Source: Bacteroidota bacterium
GTDB taxonomy: Bacteria; Bacteroidota; Rhodothermia; Rhodothermales; UBA10348
Length of the DNA: 63,658 bases
Reading direction: 5' to 3'
Assembly (NCBI GenBank): GCA_022567305.1
Contig: JADFHF010000019.1
Span: 1-63,658 of the forward strand
The stretch's first letter is position 1. Every line of letters begins with the position of its first letter. Positions 8,248-17,344 of this stretch are shown here, one piece after another. A model generated the notes under the pieces. That model worked only from the letters and a program-made list of their open reading frames with translations, had not been told where the DNA came from and did not search any database. The translations under genes and the position numbers were made by a program.

Positions 8248-10314
8248 CTACAGCTCAACAGCAACTTGTAGGCTGAGCAGTTGAACGCGACGGGGAGCGA
8301 AAACTCGCGTCCCGGCGACTGTTTTCGCCGTTTCTGACTCCTGAATCATGCCGGCCCATTTTACCTGAAACTGCCACCGAGGACTTGGGGCGTAGGTCAA
8401 TAGGATTGAAGTGCGCGAGCCCTCTTCCGAGAGTACGGGAACTGACAATTGGCCCCGAACGTCTGCTTCATAGATATAGAATCGGTTTTCGGACTCCGGG
8501 GCGGAAAAAAGCGCGTGTCGGAGAACGACTGAAAACGTGTGCCCGGAAGAAAGAGTCACCTGCTGAAACACATGTATCCCGGACTTCGATCGGTGACCTT
8601 CATTATAGGCAAGATCGTAGGCCCGATTTGTGTCAATTCGACTGGTGATCGTCAGCGCCGGTGAGACCGAGTAGGACAACAAAAAGGACGATTGCCAAAG
8701 ACGCTCTTCGCCCGAACCACGAATCTGACTGCCCGACGGGTGAATGGTCGTGATCGAAGTCTGAACCTGCTTTGATCGGAGAAGAAATTTCATCGTGCCG
8801 GCACGACTGATTTTGCCACGAAGATGGAGCCTGAGGTCACTGGAAATAAGTGGAAAGTAGGGGAGTCCTTTTACGCCGGAGCCCGCGGCTATACTAAGAG
8901 ACGCTGAGAGGGCCCAATCGCGAGATGGTCGCATCGTAGATCCAACTGTGATCCCCTCCTGAGATTTGAGTGAGCGCGTCAGGCGGTACGGGCGCCCAAA
9001 CTGGTAAATAATTCCTGGGACGTACCTGTACGTATGGAAAAAAAGTCTGACGGACCTCGAGGGTTTCCAGGTAGCCCCAAAGACATATTGCCGTGCAGGG
9101 CCATGGTCAAGGGTTATTTCACCTACGATTCGAAACCAGCTTACGTCGGCCACCGCATACAGGCTCGCCGCAGCGAAGTGACTCTTTACGGCGTCTCCGG
9201 CTCGCTTTTGAACGGGGTGACGAAAGAAGCTCTTCGAAAACTGGACTCCGATTTGAACGTGCCCCATCTGCCATTCCATCAGCCCTCCATACACGGAAGA
9301 CGACAACACCTGGCGTCTAGAGAGTTGTACGGCCGAGACGTGAGTTCCGGAACTGGAGAGCACAAAGTGGTAGCCAGGTGCTAAAGCACTGGAATCTCTG
9401 CGCGCATCGAGGCTTTTTCGGGATATATATCCAAGGATTCGAAGATTTTTCGAAACTCCAGCCGAGACACCGATACCACGGAGCGACGAATCAGACGACG
9501 ATCCGGCATATCCGCGGATCCCTGACCAGGTGCGTACAACTCGAGATGGAGAGCTGGCTGATAGACGCGTCCCGAAAGGCCTGGCATGCACGAGTCCTTG
9601 TCCCGCGTCCACGGTAAAACTTCCAATCGTCACCGCGAGCAGCGAACCCCGGGTGCTCCATTGGAGATATCCGGAGATGTGGTCGAAGCCAAACCACCGT
9701 TCGGAAGGTTTCCAACGGAATAACTCATAAGGATCGTTTTGGAGGGTAAGTGCCCAGGATACCTCGACCATGCGACCCCTGATTCGAAGCATTCGTTGAA
9801 AGCGACTCCCCCCATTGGCTGGCGGGCCTTCGTTCGAATCCCACCTTCCTTTCACAAGAGTTCTTGCCTGCATCCACGAACGCTTGGGGCCCCGACTCCG
9901 GTGAGTTTCTTTATCTACGTAGCTGACCAGCCTCAGGAGGAGCGCCGCGTTCGTTGAGAGTCCGGGGATATCGTCCAGGGCGGACAGAGCGGTGATCGTT
10001 CCGGCGGATGTTCTGTAAGCCAGCAGCGCGTCTACGTCTGACGCCGCGAGCAGGGGGATCTGCTCGAGGATGCTCCGAGTTGCAGCATTAAGATTGATTG
10101 GTTGCTTTGACATCTCCAACAAGGATCGTTCGATCGACTGGAATTCCTCGCTGGACAAGTCGAATGCGTTCAAATCGATACCCTCGATGACAATACGGCC
10201 CAATTCCATCTCCGGGTATGGTGCACTTTGATGTCCCCAGACCGGCGCGGGCACCCGCATTAGAACGCCACTGAGAAGCCACCAGAAAACCTGACGTCCG
10301 GGCCACCCGACCAT
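8248..10314 (-). CDS. Helix-hairpin-helix plus outer-membrane barrel protein
   Basis: The preferred start is the ATG at 10314, which gives 688 residues and a signal peptide (GRQVFWWLLSGVL...VWG). The frame is open to 10386, but that longer form would overlap the gene before it. Residues of about 70-125 form ComEA-like helix-hairpin-helix units (INLNAATRSILEQIP and ALSALDDIPGLS). The remainder is beta-rich with the alternating pattern of an outer-membrane barrel. Proteins combining periplasmic HhH units with a barrel are frequent in Bacteroidota and have no settled function. The start lies five bases past the stop of the upstream barrel gene, so the two form an operon. It is convergent with the M56-HEAT gene. 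Confidence 0.7.
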   Translation of the reverse strand: MVGWPGRQVFWWLLSGVLMRVPAPVWGHQSAPYPEMELGRIVIEGIDLNAFDLSSEEFQSIERSLLEMSKQPINLNAATRSILEQIPLLAASDVDALLAYRTSAGTITALSALDDIPGLSTNAALLLRLVSYVDKETHRSRGPKRSWMQARTLVKGRWDSNEGPPANGGSRFQRMLRIRGRMVEVSWALTLQNDPYELFRWKPSERWFGFDHISGYLQWSTRGSLLAVTIGSFTVDAGQGLVHARPFGTRLSASSPSRVVRTWSGIRGYAGSSSDSSLRGIGVSAGVSKNLRILGYISRKSLDARRDSSALAPGYHFVLSSSGTHVSAVQLSRRQVLSSSVYGGLMEWQMGHVQIGVQFSKSFFRHPVQKRAGDAVKSHFAAASLYAVADVSWFRIVGEITLDHGPARQYVFGATWKPSRSVRLFFHTYRYVPGIIYQFGRPYRLTRSLKSQEGITVGSTMRPSRDWALSASLSIAAGSGVKGLPYFPLISSDLRLHLRGKISRAGTMKFLLRSKQVQTSITTIHPSGSQIRGSGEERLWQSSFLLSYSVSPALTITSRIDTNRAYDLAYNEGHRSKSGIHVFQQVTLSSGHTFSVVLRHALFSAPESENRFYIYEADVRGQLSVPVLSEEGSRTSILLTYAPSPRWQFQVKWAGMIQESETAKTVAGTRVFAPRRVQLLSLQVAVEL

Positions 10315-10318
10315 CGAT

Positions 10319-11161
10319 TTAAAAGCTCGCGGGTAAAATCGTTGTTTCAATCGTTGTTGTTGTGCCGAGCAGCATGTGGTATTCAACTGCGACGCTACCC
10401 GAGATAGGCCCGGATCGAACGGAAATCCCAGCGCTCAACTTTTCAGGATAGGTCGACGCTCCGAACTGTACGGAGAATGGGTATACCGGGGTTGTCGAAA
10501 CACCCAGTCTGTAGGACGGTCGAAATCGCTTTTCAGAGAAAACATCGAGGTAGAGCGATGTCTCTTCATGAATGCGAAACGCGAAGCCGAAAAGAGCAGA
10601 CTGAGACCCGTGAATGGTGCGCCCCATCGAACGTGATAAAGTCGCCCCCAAATCCATATTTGGTGCAACCGGGATGAGAAAGCCGGTACGAACGACGAAG
10701 AACGACGCGAACCCATTAGACGCCGTTTTCTTTGAGTGAGCTTGAATACCGAAGCCAAGTCTTGCCGCGGGCTCCATCTCGCGCGAAATCGGAAATCCGA
10801 TCTGTACCGACATCTGATATTCCTGGTATTCGTCAAACCCGAAGGCGCGAAATCGTGGTGCAATTCCCAATCCCCCGATTGACGTCGTTCCGGAGAGACC
10901 GAGGATTTTGATATCAGAAATATTGAATGGTCGTGTCGTCCATATGGAAACGGCACTGCCGCGCACCAAGCCTGCGCCAGATGGATTTACTGCAGCGAAT
11001 GGATCCCTGAATGCCACTCCAGCCGTCAATCCGGACATTAGAGCCCCGTTTCCGATACTCTGAGGGGTAGCTTGAATCGATGATCCAGACAAAAACAGGA
11101 GAAACGCACTGAGCGTGGATGAGCTGATTACGCGACAGCCGTCTATTCCATTTAACGTCAT
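10319..11161 (-). CDS. Predicted outer-membrane beta-barrel protein
   Basis: The start at ATG 11161 gives 280 residues with a signal peptide (SSTLSAFLLFLSGSSIQA). The open frame runs on to 11455, but that extension overlaps the divergent gene and lacks coding character. The mature part (AALMSGLTAGVAFRDPFAAVNPSG) followed by many short amphipathic strands resembles PorV/PorQ-like or FadL-like barrels found near secretion genes in Bacteroidota. I cannot assign a substrate. It is divergent from the PorD-like gene, and the 121 bases between them must carry both promoters. Confidence 0.6.
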   Translation of the reverse strand: MTLNGIDGCRVISSSTLSAFLLFLSGSSIQATPQSIGNGALMSGLTAGVAFRDPFAAVNPSGAGLVRGSAVSIWTTRPFNISDIKILGLSGTTSIGGLGIAPRFRAFGFDEYQEYQMSVQIGFPISREMEPAARLGFGIQAHSKKTASNGFASFFVVRTGFLIPVAPNMDLGATLSRSMGRTIHGSQSALFGFAFRIHEETSLYLDVFSEKRFRPSYRLGVSTTPVYPFSVQFGASTYPEKLSAGISVRSGPISGSVAVEYHMLLGTTTTIETTILPASF

Positions 11162-11282
11162 GAAACTCGTTTTCAGTCTAAAACTGGATGGATTGGTTTT
11201 GCACACAGAGACGGACGGCGCGAAACCGTAACCGAATGATTCTGTATCATGAATTCGACCAGAATGAAAGAATGAAATCGCA

Positions 11283-12185
11283 ATGCTGCGGCTCAACGTC
11301 CTACTTCTAGCCGGTGTCACGACTCTTGGCAGCTTTGCTCCTGGCGAAGTGAATGCACAGGAGTTTAATTGCAGCGTCTCGGTCAACTTCCAGAACCTGA
11401 CCGGCAACGACTTCTCTTTCTTGAAGGAGCTGGGCGAGCGCGTCAAGGAGTACATGAACGACAGAAGGTGGACCGATGACAGATACGAAGATTATGAGCG
11501 GATAGATTGCAACATGCAGATCGTCATTACGGAAGCGATCACGCTCACGCGTTTCAGTGGTCGAATCATCGTAGCCAGTCGGCGACCCGTGTATGGCACC
11601 GCCCAACAGACGACGGTTGTTCAGTTCAACGATGATAGCTGGATTTTTGACTATCCCCGTGGCACTCCACTTATCTTTGAGCCGGACCGACACCATGCCA
11701 TTACATCGGTCCTGAATTTCTATGCCTATCTCATGCTCGGATATGATTATGATACGTTTTCAGAAATGGGGGGGACGGAACATTTCCAAAAAGCTCGTAG
11801 AGTTGCCGAACTCGCTGAATCATCAGGCTCGATAGGTTGGAGTACGCTGCAGGGCGAGGGTTCGCGAGGGGAGCTGATTGCTCAGATTATGGACCCTCGA
11901 TTTCGCGAGCTCAGAAAAGCATACCACGATTACCATCTGCTGAGCCTGGACCAGTTTGTTGCAGATCCGGACAAGGCTCGACGAACGATGCTCGATGTAG
12001 TTGGACGCCTGGAGGGTTTGACAGAAGACGTAAGCCGCGCATTCTATTTAGACGCATTCTTCACGACCAAATACAAAGAAATTACCGCTGTTTTTAAGGG
12101 TTCTTCGGTTGCCAATCAGGCCTACGATACGCTGACTCGAATAGACCCGTCACATTTATCTGACTACTCTCAAATTATCCGATAG
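11283..12185 (+). CDS. PorD-like DUF4835 family protein
   Basis: A 300-residue protein with a signal peptide (RLNVLLLAGVTTLGSF...VNA). The mature N-terminus QEFNCSVSVNF, the conserved segment IDCNMQIVIT and the mid-region FYAYLMLGYDYDTFS.MGG are hallmarks of DUF4835, the family that includes PorD of the type IX secretion system. In Bacteroidetes it is a periplasmic or outer-membrane-associated factor needed for secretion. Barrel genes on the opposite strand next door fit an envelope role. Full length for the family. Whether the organism has a complete type IX system cannot be judged from this window. Confidence 0.8.
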   Translation: MLRLNVLLLAGVTTLGSFAPGEVNAQEFNCSVSVNFQNLTGNDFSFLKELGERVKEYMNDRRWTDDRYEDYERIDCNMQIVITEAITLTRFSGRIIVASRRPVYGTAQQTTVVQFNDDSWIFDYPRGTPLIFEPDRHHAITSVLNFYAYLMLGYDYDTFSEMGGTEHFQKARRVAELAESSGSIGWSTLQGEGSRGELIAQIMDPRFRELRKAYHDYHLLSLDQFVADPDKARRTMLDVVGRLEGLTEDVSRAFYLDAFFTTKYKEITAVFKGSSVANQAYDTLTRIDPSHLSDYSQIIR

Positions 12186-12190
12186 CATTG

Positions 12191-12225
12191 AAAAAGGCGC
12201 CGGTGAACGAACGACACCGACGCCT
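12191..12225 (-). terminator. Terminator hairpin after tRNA-Leu
   Basis: The arms AGGCGCCGGTG (12195-12205) and CACCGACGCCT (12215-12225) pair with one mismatch around a 9-base loop. On the minus strand the stem is followed by a run of T. It can also serve the convergent PorD-like transcript on the plus strand. Confidence 0.65.
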
Positions 12226-12229
12226 GATG

Positions 12230-12313
12230 TGCGAAAGGGGGGACTCGAACCCCCACGGGTGTTACCCCACTAGATCCTAAATCTAGCGCGTCTGCCAATT
12301 CCGCCACTCTCGC
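12230..12313 (-). tRNA. tRNA-Leu(UAG)
   Basis: An 84-base class II tRNA. The acceptor GCGAGAG pairs with CTTTCGC (one G-U). The D-arm region has GGCGGAATTGGCAGACGC as in leucine tRNAs. The anticodon stem CTAGA/TCTAG encloses the loop TTTAGGA, so the anticodon is UAG with G37. A long variable arm (GGGGTAACACCC) and a T-arm with GTTCGAGTC follow. The discriminator is A. The CCA end is not encoded. Confidence 0.95.
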
Positions 12314-12466
12314 AAGGCGCGCTAGTATACTTCTGTACAGGCCTCGGTTCCAAGCTCGGAATAAATGCCCCTTTCGTTATGGAACTGCCAGATTAAGGGC
12401 GGGTAAGTGCGCCGTACCCTTGTATATCCGTTCTTCTCAGGATCGATAATTTTCACATACTTTGCT

Positions 12467-14743
12467 ATGGGGAACTCGCCCACATTTCAGCCGACACGAC
12501 GGAAGGCTCGCCCACAGCCTTCGAGTTTTCAGACGACTGCATCGCTCCTCATCATCGTAGTCTTCGGAGGCGCCTGTTCATCGCCCGGGCTGCTGTCCGT
12601 AACCGCACGCCCCGAACGACCGGCGAATATAATTCGAGAAGAGACTCCGGCCACCGACCCGAACGACGTTGCTGCCGTGGAGAATCCATTTGAAGGCATA
12701 GAAGTCGGTCGGTTTGACGGAGGGAAGATGTGGACTTTTGACAATCCACCTACGGATTACTTTTCTGAGGCTTACGGATTCAGGCCCGATTCTGCCTGGT
12801 TTGTCAAAGCAAGAAAAGGTGCGCTTCGTTTTTCCACGTATTGTTCAGCCTCTTTCGTTTCAGAGCTGGGGCTCATCATGACGAATCACCATTGTGCTCG
12901 GACAAGCATCACGGAGGTAAGTAAAGAGGGAGAAACGATCCTGGACGACGGATTCTATGCAACCAACGCGTCTGATGAGCGAGAAGTGGAAGACTTGTAT
13001 GTCGAGCAACTGGTTGATATTCAAGATGTGACGGATGACGTGTATCGAGCGGAACAGGAAATCTTTGACGACACACCGCGGGCCGACGTAAGACGTCGCC
13101 GCGCCGAATCCATTAAAGCTCAAATGCAATCTGTGGCTTCGGCCCAAGATTCATCGTTACAGGTTCAGGTCATTGCTCTTTACAACGGAGGAAAGTATGC
13201 CGCCTACACGTTCCGGCGGTTCGACGACATCCGCCTTGTGATGGCGCCCGAACTTCAGATCGGTTTTTTTGGAGGAGACTTCGACAACTTTACGTTTCCG
13301 CGGTATAATCTGGACGTTAGTTTCTTTCGAGCCTATGACCCGGATGGTGTGCCGGTCTCAACTCCGGATTACTACAGGTGGAGCATGGAGGGAGCGAAGG
13401 ATGGGGAGGCTGTATTCGTTGTCGGAAATCCCGGGTCGACGAGTCGACTCAGTACCGTTGCCCAACTGGAATATTATCGGGACAACGAATTACCGCAGAG
13501 CACCCTCGTATGGAGAGATCGCGCCTCCCTGATGGCGGAGTATCTGGACTTACACCCTGAGGCGGTCGATTCGTCCGGTGTGAGAAACGACTATTTCTCT
13601 GCTCAGAACTCTTTGAAGGCCGAGAGTGGACAACTGGATGGACTCATGGAAGGCTCACTGATCAAGCGCCGAGGTGCTGCAGAGTTGCTTTTCACGAAAG
13701 CTCTGGAGGAGTCGGACTCCCTTAATGCCCTTTACGGATCTGTTCTCGGTGATATCGAACGACTTCAGATTGCAAAAAAGGCGTCATTGGCAAAAGCAGC
13801 CGCATTCACGCATTTTCTGAACCCATCAGTCAGCTCACACATATTAACTCGAGCGATGTACGGGTGGGTGTTTGAGATTCTCAAACAACGCGGTGCCCCT
13901 GACAAGCAACTTGAGGATATAAGGAAAGATGCATTAGAAATTAAGAACTGGCCCAAGGACTTAGAGCGAAGAGTGATCGAACATCGTCTGGGTGAATTCG
14001 AACAATATCTTGGGAGCTCGGACCCGACTATTCGAAGACTGTTCGGTAACGGTACAGCGAGTGCGCTTGCCGACACCATCGCCTACTTTTCAGCGCTCAG
14101 TGATTCATCTCGATTCCGTGAGCTTCTCGACGACAACTACCTCGCCAGTTCAGACCCCACCGTATCGTTTATCAATGCGATTGCTCCACTTTATTACACG
14201 TTGGACCAGCAGCTTCGGGATTTCGTGAACCAGGAGGAGTCATTTGCAGCCGATTTAGCGAGGGCTCGATTTGCGGTCTATGGTGAAACGATGCCTCCTG
14301 ATGCGTCCTTCTCTTTGAGAATTGCTGACGGGATTGTATCGGGCTATGCATACAATGGGACTGTCGCGCCAGCTTTTACGACATTCTACGGTCTTTACGA
14401 TGCGTCGTACGCCCATGCGGGTCGATCCGAATGGGCACTTCCGGATAAATGGAAGAACCCGGGTCCGGAGCTGAATTATGGTACTCCAATGAATCTGGTC
14501 TCGACCAACGACATCGCGGGAGGAAATTCGGGATCCCCACTGCTCAACGAGAAGCTCGAGGTGGTTGGACTTGTATTTGATGGGAATATCGAATCCTTAC
14601 CCTCTCAGTATCTCTACACTGATGTAGGCGCACGCACCGTATCTGTTGACGCCAGAGGAATTATGGAGGCCCTGGAAGTGATCTATGGGGCAGATCGTAT
14701 CGTCGAAGAAATCGCGTCCGGGTCGAACCACTCTTCTGAGTAA
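12467..14743 (+). CDS. S46-family dipeptidyl-peptidase, DPP7-type
   Basis: The ATG at 12467 (758 residues) precedes a hydrophobic export segment ending in GGAC, possibly a lipoprotein site; a longer frame begins at 12407. The chymotrypsin-like S46 signature is clear: TNHHC at about residues 140-143 and the nucleophile in GGNSGSPLLN at Ser688. Exactly 18 residues after that serine is a glycine in VFDGNIE. In this family Gly at that place goes with DPP7 (hydrophobic P1) and Arg with DPP11 (acidic P1), so DPP7-type specificity is inferred. The enzyme removes dipeptides from oligopeptides in the periplasm or at the surface to feed amino-acid catabolism. It stands alone, convergent with the next gene. 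Confidence 0.88.
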   Translation: MGNSPTFQPTRRKARPQPSSFQTTASLLIIVVFGGACSSPGLLSVTARPERPANIIREETPATDPNDVAAVENPFEGIEVGRFDGGKMWTFDNPPTDYFSEAYGFRPDSAWFVKARKGALRFSTYCSASFVSELGLIMTNHHCARTSITEVSKEGETILDDGFYATNASDEREVEDLYVEQLVDIQDVTDDVYRAEQEIFDDTPRADVRRRRAESIKAQMQSVASAQDSSLQVQVIALYNGGKYAAYTFRRFDDIRLVMAPELQIGFFGGDFDNFTFPRYNLDVSFFRAYDPDGVPVSTPDYYRWSMEGAKDGEAVFVVGNPGSTSRLSTVAQLEYYRDNELPQSTLVWRDRASLMAEYLDLHPEAVDSSGVRNDYFSAQNSLKAESGQLDGLMEGSLIKRRGAAELLFTKALEESDSLNALYGSVLGDIERLQIAKKASLAKAAAFTHFLNPSVSSHILTRAMYGWVFEILKQRGAPDKQLEDIRKDALEIKNWPKDLERRVIEHRLGEFEQYLGSSDPTIRRLFGNGTASALADTIAYFSALSDSSRFRELLDDNYLASSDPTVSFINAIAPLYYTLDQQLRDFVNQEESFAADLARARFAVYGETMPPDASFSLRIADGIVSGYAYNGTVAPAFTTFYGLYDASYAHAGRSEWALPDKWKNPGPELNYGTPMNLVSTNDIAGGNSGSPLLNEKLEVVGLVFDGNIESLPSQYLYTDVGARTVSVDARGIMEALEVIYGADRIVEEIASGSNHSSE

Positions 14744-14761
14744 GCGACCCAACGCTGTTCC

Positions 14762-15664
14762 TTAAGATGAGAGCGCGTCAATTACCCCGGGTACGATATC
14801 GACCAGCGATCGAACGCCGTAAAAAGATGGAGCCAATTCACCGAATGCAACGAAAGGCACTGGATTTTCCGTGTGCGTTTTGATCGCCAGGTTTTCCAGA
14901 TTGCCATGGTCGCTGGTCAGAACCAGCGTCAGTGTTCGGTTGAATGACTCCGCAACGAGCTGGACGAGGAAGGAACTGAGAGATACCAGACATTTTTCGG
15001 CTTCCTCATGGGAACGAGCGTGACCTGCCTTGTCCGTGTGGAAATATTCAAAGGCCGTAAATGCATTCCGGCTTGAGAGATCGGCAAGATTGACGGCTGC
15101 TTCGGTCTCGGAGGAGACATTTATTTTCAGACCGAGGTGATCTACGAGTCGCTGACCGGTGATATCGGCTGCGACGGCCTGTCCCTTTTCGAGATCGTCG
15201 AGATTACGAATTCGGGTGTCCGATTCCAGGCAGGATCGTGTCGTAACGGACCATCGATTTCTCTTATGGGCATGCTTAAAGAAAATGGGTGGATAAGCAT
15301 TCGCAAATGCAACGTCCAGGCCAAGCGATTTAACTTGGGAAAAGACGTTATAACTAGCGAGAATTGGGCGCGACGAAGAATGAGGAAAAGGTCCAAAATG
15401 ACGCCCCGCCGCCTCGGCACAATTAATTCCAGTGAAAAGTGACGCCTGTCCCGTTCCACTCTGAGGAAGCCCACGTACACCGAGCCCAGCATCAATGTGT
15501 CGATAAATATGCTTCGCACCATTGAGTTCTGGCGACTCATCGTCAAACGAGTTTCCTCCTGACAACAGCTCAAATCCAGGAAGAGACAGAAAGGAGAAGG
15601 GATTAAAGTCCCCTGGTGGGCCGAGGCCGATTCCGTCAATGAAAACGAGAAGAATGTGGTTCAA
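14762..15664 (-). CDS. Alkaline-phosphatase/phosphoglycerate-mutase-superfamily metalloenzyme
   Basis: The motifs run in order: HILLVFIDGIGLG (metal Asp), QSGTGQASLFTG (nucleophile region), FEYFHTDKAGH and TSDHGN (metal ligands), and a final ENPVPFVAF segment. These are the metal-binding pattern of the superfamily of co-factor-independent phosphoglycerate mutases, phosphopentomutases and alkaline phosphatases. The frame is open to ATG 15784, but that start would overlap the divergent patatin gene. A TTG at 15664 directly before the first strand gives 300 residues and is preferred. The substrate is not evident; it is shorter than true iPGM and lacks its cap insertion. Confidence 0.7.
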   Translation of the reverse strand: MNHILLVFIDGIGLGPPGDFNPFSFLSLPGFELLSGGNSFDDESPELNGAKHIYRHIDAGLGVRGLPQSGTGQASLFTGINCAEAAGRHFGPFPHSSSRPILASYNVFSQVKSLGLDVAFANAYPPIFFKHAHKRNRWSVTTRSCLESDTRIRNLDDLEKGQAVAADITGQRLVDHLGLKINVSSETEAAVNLADLSSRNAFTAFEYFHTDKAGHARSHEEAEKCLVSLSSFLVQLVAESFNRTLTLVLTSDHGNLENLAIKTHTENPVPFVAFGELAPSFYGVRSLVDIVPGVIDALSS

Positions 15665-15816
15665 TGCAAGCGGCCAAAGGGGATTCAGAGTAGTACATTC
15701 CGAGAGAGTGAATAGTCTGAAAGATATCCCGTCTCCATCCTCGGGTGGCCGCCCTATTATGCTGGCACTCAGGGTGCGTTCCAACAGAGCTTCTGTCCAA
15801 TGAAAGCAATTCCGGT

Positions 15817-17010
15817 ATGTGGGAATCGATAGAGAAAATGAGATTTCGACTTGGAGCGGAGACGAAGCGCTGTCGCTATGGTCTGGTTCTCGGCGGGGGT
15901 GGTGCGAGAGCCTCGTACCAGGCAGGCGTACTCCAATTTATGGCCGACGCGCTTCCTCAGGTCGACCTATCTATTATAACCGGCGTATCTGCCGGATCAC
16001 TAAATGCAGCCTATCTCTGTAACGACCTCAGGGGGTTCGAGGCAGCCGTACATCATCTCGTAAATACCTGGGAAAACCTGACTTCCGAAGATGTCTATGA
16101 AACCCCCTCCGGATTTCAATTATTCTGGAGCGTCCTCAGGAAATCGGACACTGAGGAGACAGGTGAGTTGATTCCGCGCTACGGATTGGTGCACACGGAT
16201 CCCCTTCATTCCTTTCTAAGCAAAAGCCTCTCTGCATCTGATGGCCGGTTGACTGGAATCAGAAAAAACATTCGCGAAGGTGTTCTGGATGCGTGCGCAT
16301 TCATCACAACGAATTATGCCACGGGTCAGACCGTTGCGTGGACAGACGGACGTGAATTGGAAAATTGGGATCGATCAGATCGTGTGAGTTACTGCGAAGA
16401 GTTGACCGTCGATCACATTATGGCTTCGTCGTCGCTGCCGCTTCTTTTTCCTGCGATTCAATTGGGGGACACGTGGTTCGGTGACGGGGGCATTCGATTG
16501 GCCGATCCGCTGAGTCCGGCCGTACATCTGGGGGCAGACAGGATATTCGCGATTTCAACTCGGTACGGTCGTTCAAGACGAGAAGCGGATGAGCCACAGA
16601 TACAGGGATATCCCCCTGCCGCTCAGATTTTCGGACTGCTGTTGAATGCCATTTTTCTCGATCGACTCGACCAGGACGCTGCCCTACTCGAACGGATAAA
16701 CGCATTGCTTCGTGTGATTCCCGCAAAAAAGCGTCGGGGTATGCGTCCGATCGATCTACTGGTACTCAGGCCGTCTGTCGATTTGGGAAAATTATCAAGA
16801 CAGTTTGAGGCTGACCTCGGTGGCATTCTAAAGCTGATTGGAAGGGGACTGGGCAGTAAGGACACACAATCTCCTGATTGGCTTTCCATGATTCTGTTTG
16901 AACCTGAGTATTCAACCCGGTTGATTGAAATCGGATACGAAGATGCCAAATTGAAGCGGGAGTCTCTGCTTCGATTCTTTGATCCCTCACGCGCCTGGTA
17001 TAGGAAATAG
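15817..17010 (+). CDS. Patatin-like phospholipase
   Basis: The ATG at 15817 gives 397 residues; ATG 15838 is an alternative and the frame opens earlier at 15745. GLVLGGGGARASYQAG is the oxyanion-hole strand, GVSAG carries the nucleophilic serine, and DGG in WFGDGGIRL holds the catalytic aspartate, so the Ser-Asp dyad of patatins is complete. It is a lipid acyl hydrolase predicted to be cytoplasmic or periplasm-associated, with no clear signal peptide. It is divergent from the metalloenzyme gene and ends before a bidirectional terminator. Confidence 0.85.
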   Translation: MWESIEKMRFRLGAETKRCRYGLVLGGGGARASYQAGVLQFMADALPQVDLSIITGVSAGSLNAAYLCNDLRGFEAAVHHLVNTWENLTSEDVYETPSGFQLFWSVLRKSDTEETGELIPRYGLVHTDPLHSFLSKSLSASDGRLTGIRKNIREGVLDACAFITTNYATGQTVAWTDGRELENWDRSDRVSYCEELTVDHIMASSSLPLLFPAIQLGDTWFGDGGIRLADPLSPAVHLGADRIFAISTRYGRSRREADEPQIQGYPPAAQIFGLLLNAIFLDRLDQDAALLERINALLRVIPAKKRRGMRPIDLLVLRPSVDLGKLSRQFEADLGGILKLIGRGLGSKDTQSPDWLSMILFEPEYSTRLIEIGYEDAKLKRESLLRFFDPSRAWYRK

Positions 17011-17020
17011 CCGTTCATGC

Positions 17021-17058
17021 AAAAAAGGGTAAGATTCAAAACGAACCGTACCCTTTTC
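17021..17058 (-). terminator. Bidirectional terminator hairpin
   Basis: The arms AAAAGGGTA (17023-17031) and TACCCTTTT (17049-17057) form a stem with an A-run before it and a T-run after it. It suits both the patatin transcript on the plus strand and the initiator tRNA on the minus strand. Confidence 0.6.
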
Positions 17059-17070
17059 TGCAGCATGCCG

Positions 17071-17142
17071 TAGCGGGGGTGGGATTTGAACCCACGACCT
17101 TCGGGTTATGAGCCCGATGAGCTACCACTGCTCCACCCCGCG
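17071..17142 (-). tRNA. Initiator tRNA-fMet(CAU)
   Basis: The acceptor CGCGGGG pairs with CCCCGC, leaving C1 opposite U72 unpaired, and the anticodon stem contains the three consecutive G-C pairs (TCGGG / CCCGA) around the loop CTCATAA. Both are initiator-specific identity features. The T-arm has GTGGG-TTCAAAT-CCCAC. It is 72 bases long, with discriminator A and no encoded CCA. Bacterial initiators more often have C1-A72, so U72 is a small variant. Confidence 0.9.
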
Positions 17143-17344
17143 ATGTAAGGCGCCGAAGTTACGGTTATTTCCAGCCTAGAACAACTCACCGCGGACCAGA
17201 TTGGCTCCGTGAAGTCCAGAAGGTGTGTCTTTTCTGTTAACTCGACAATGGGGTCTATCGTTCAGGTGAGTGATAGTCATGGTGTACGTATTTTTGGCCG
17301 ATCTCAATGAAGTCCATGTATATGAAGCAGTAGCAATTCCACCG

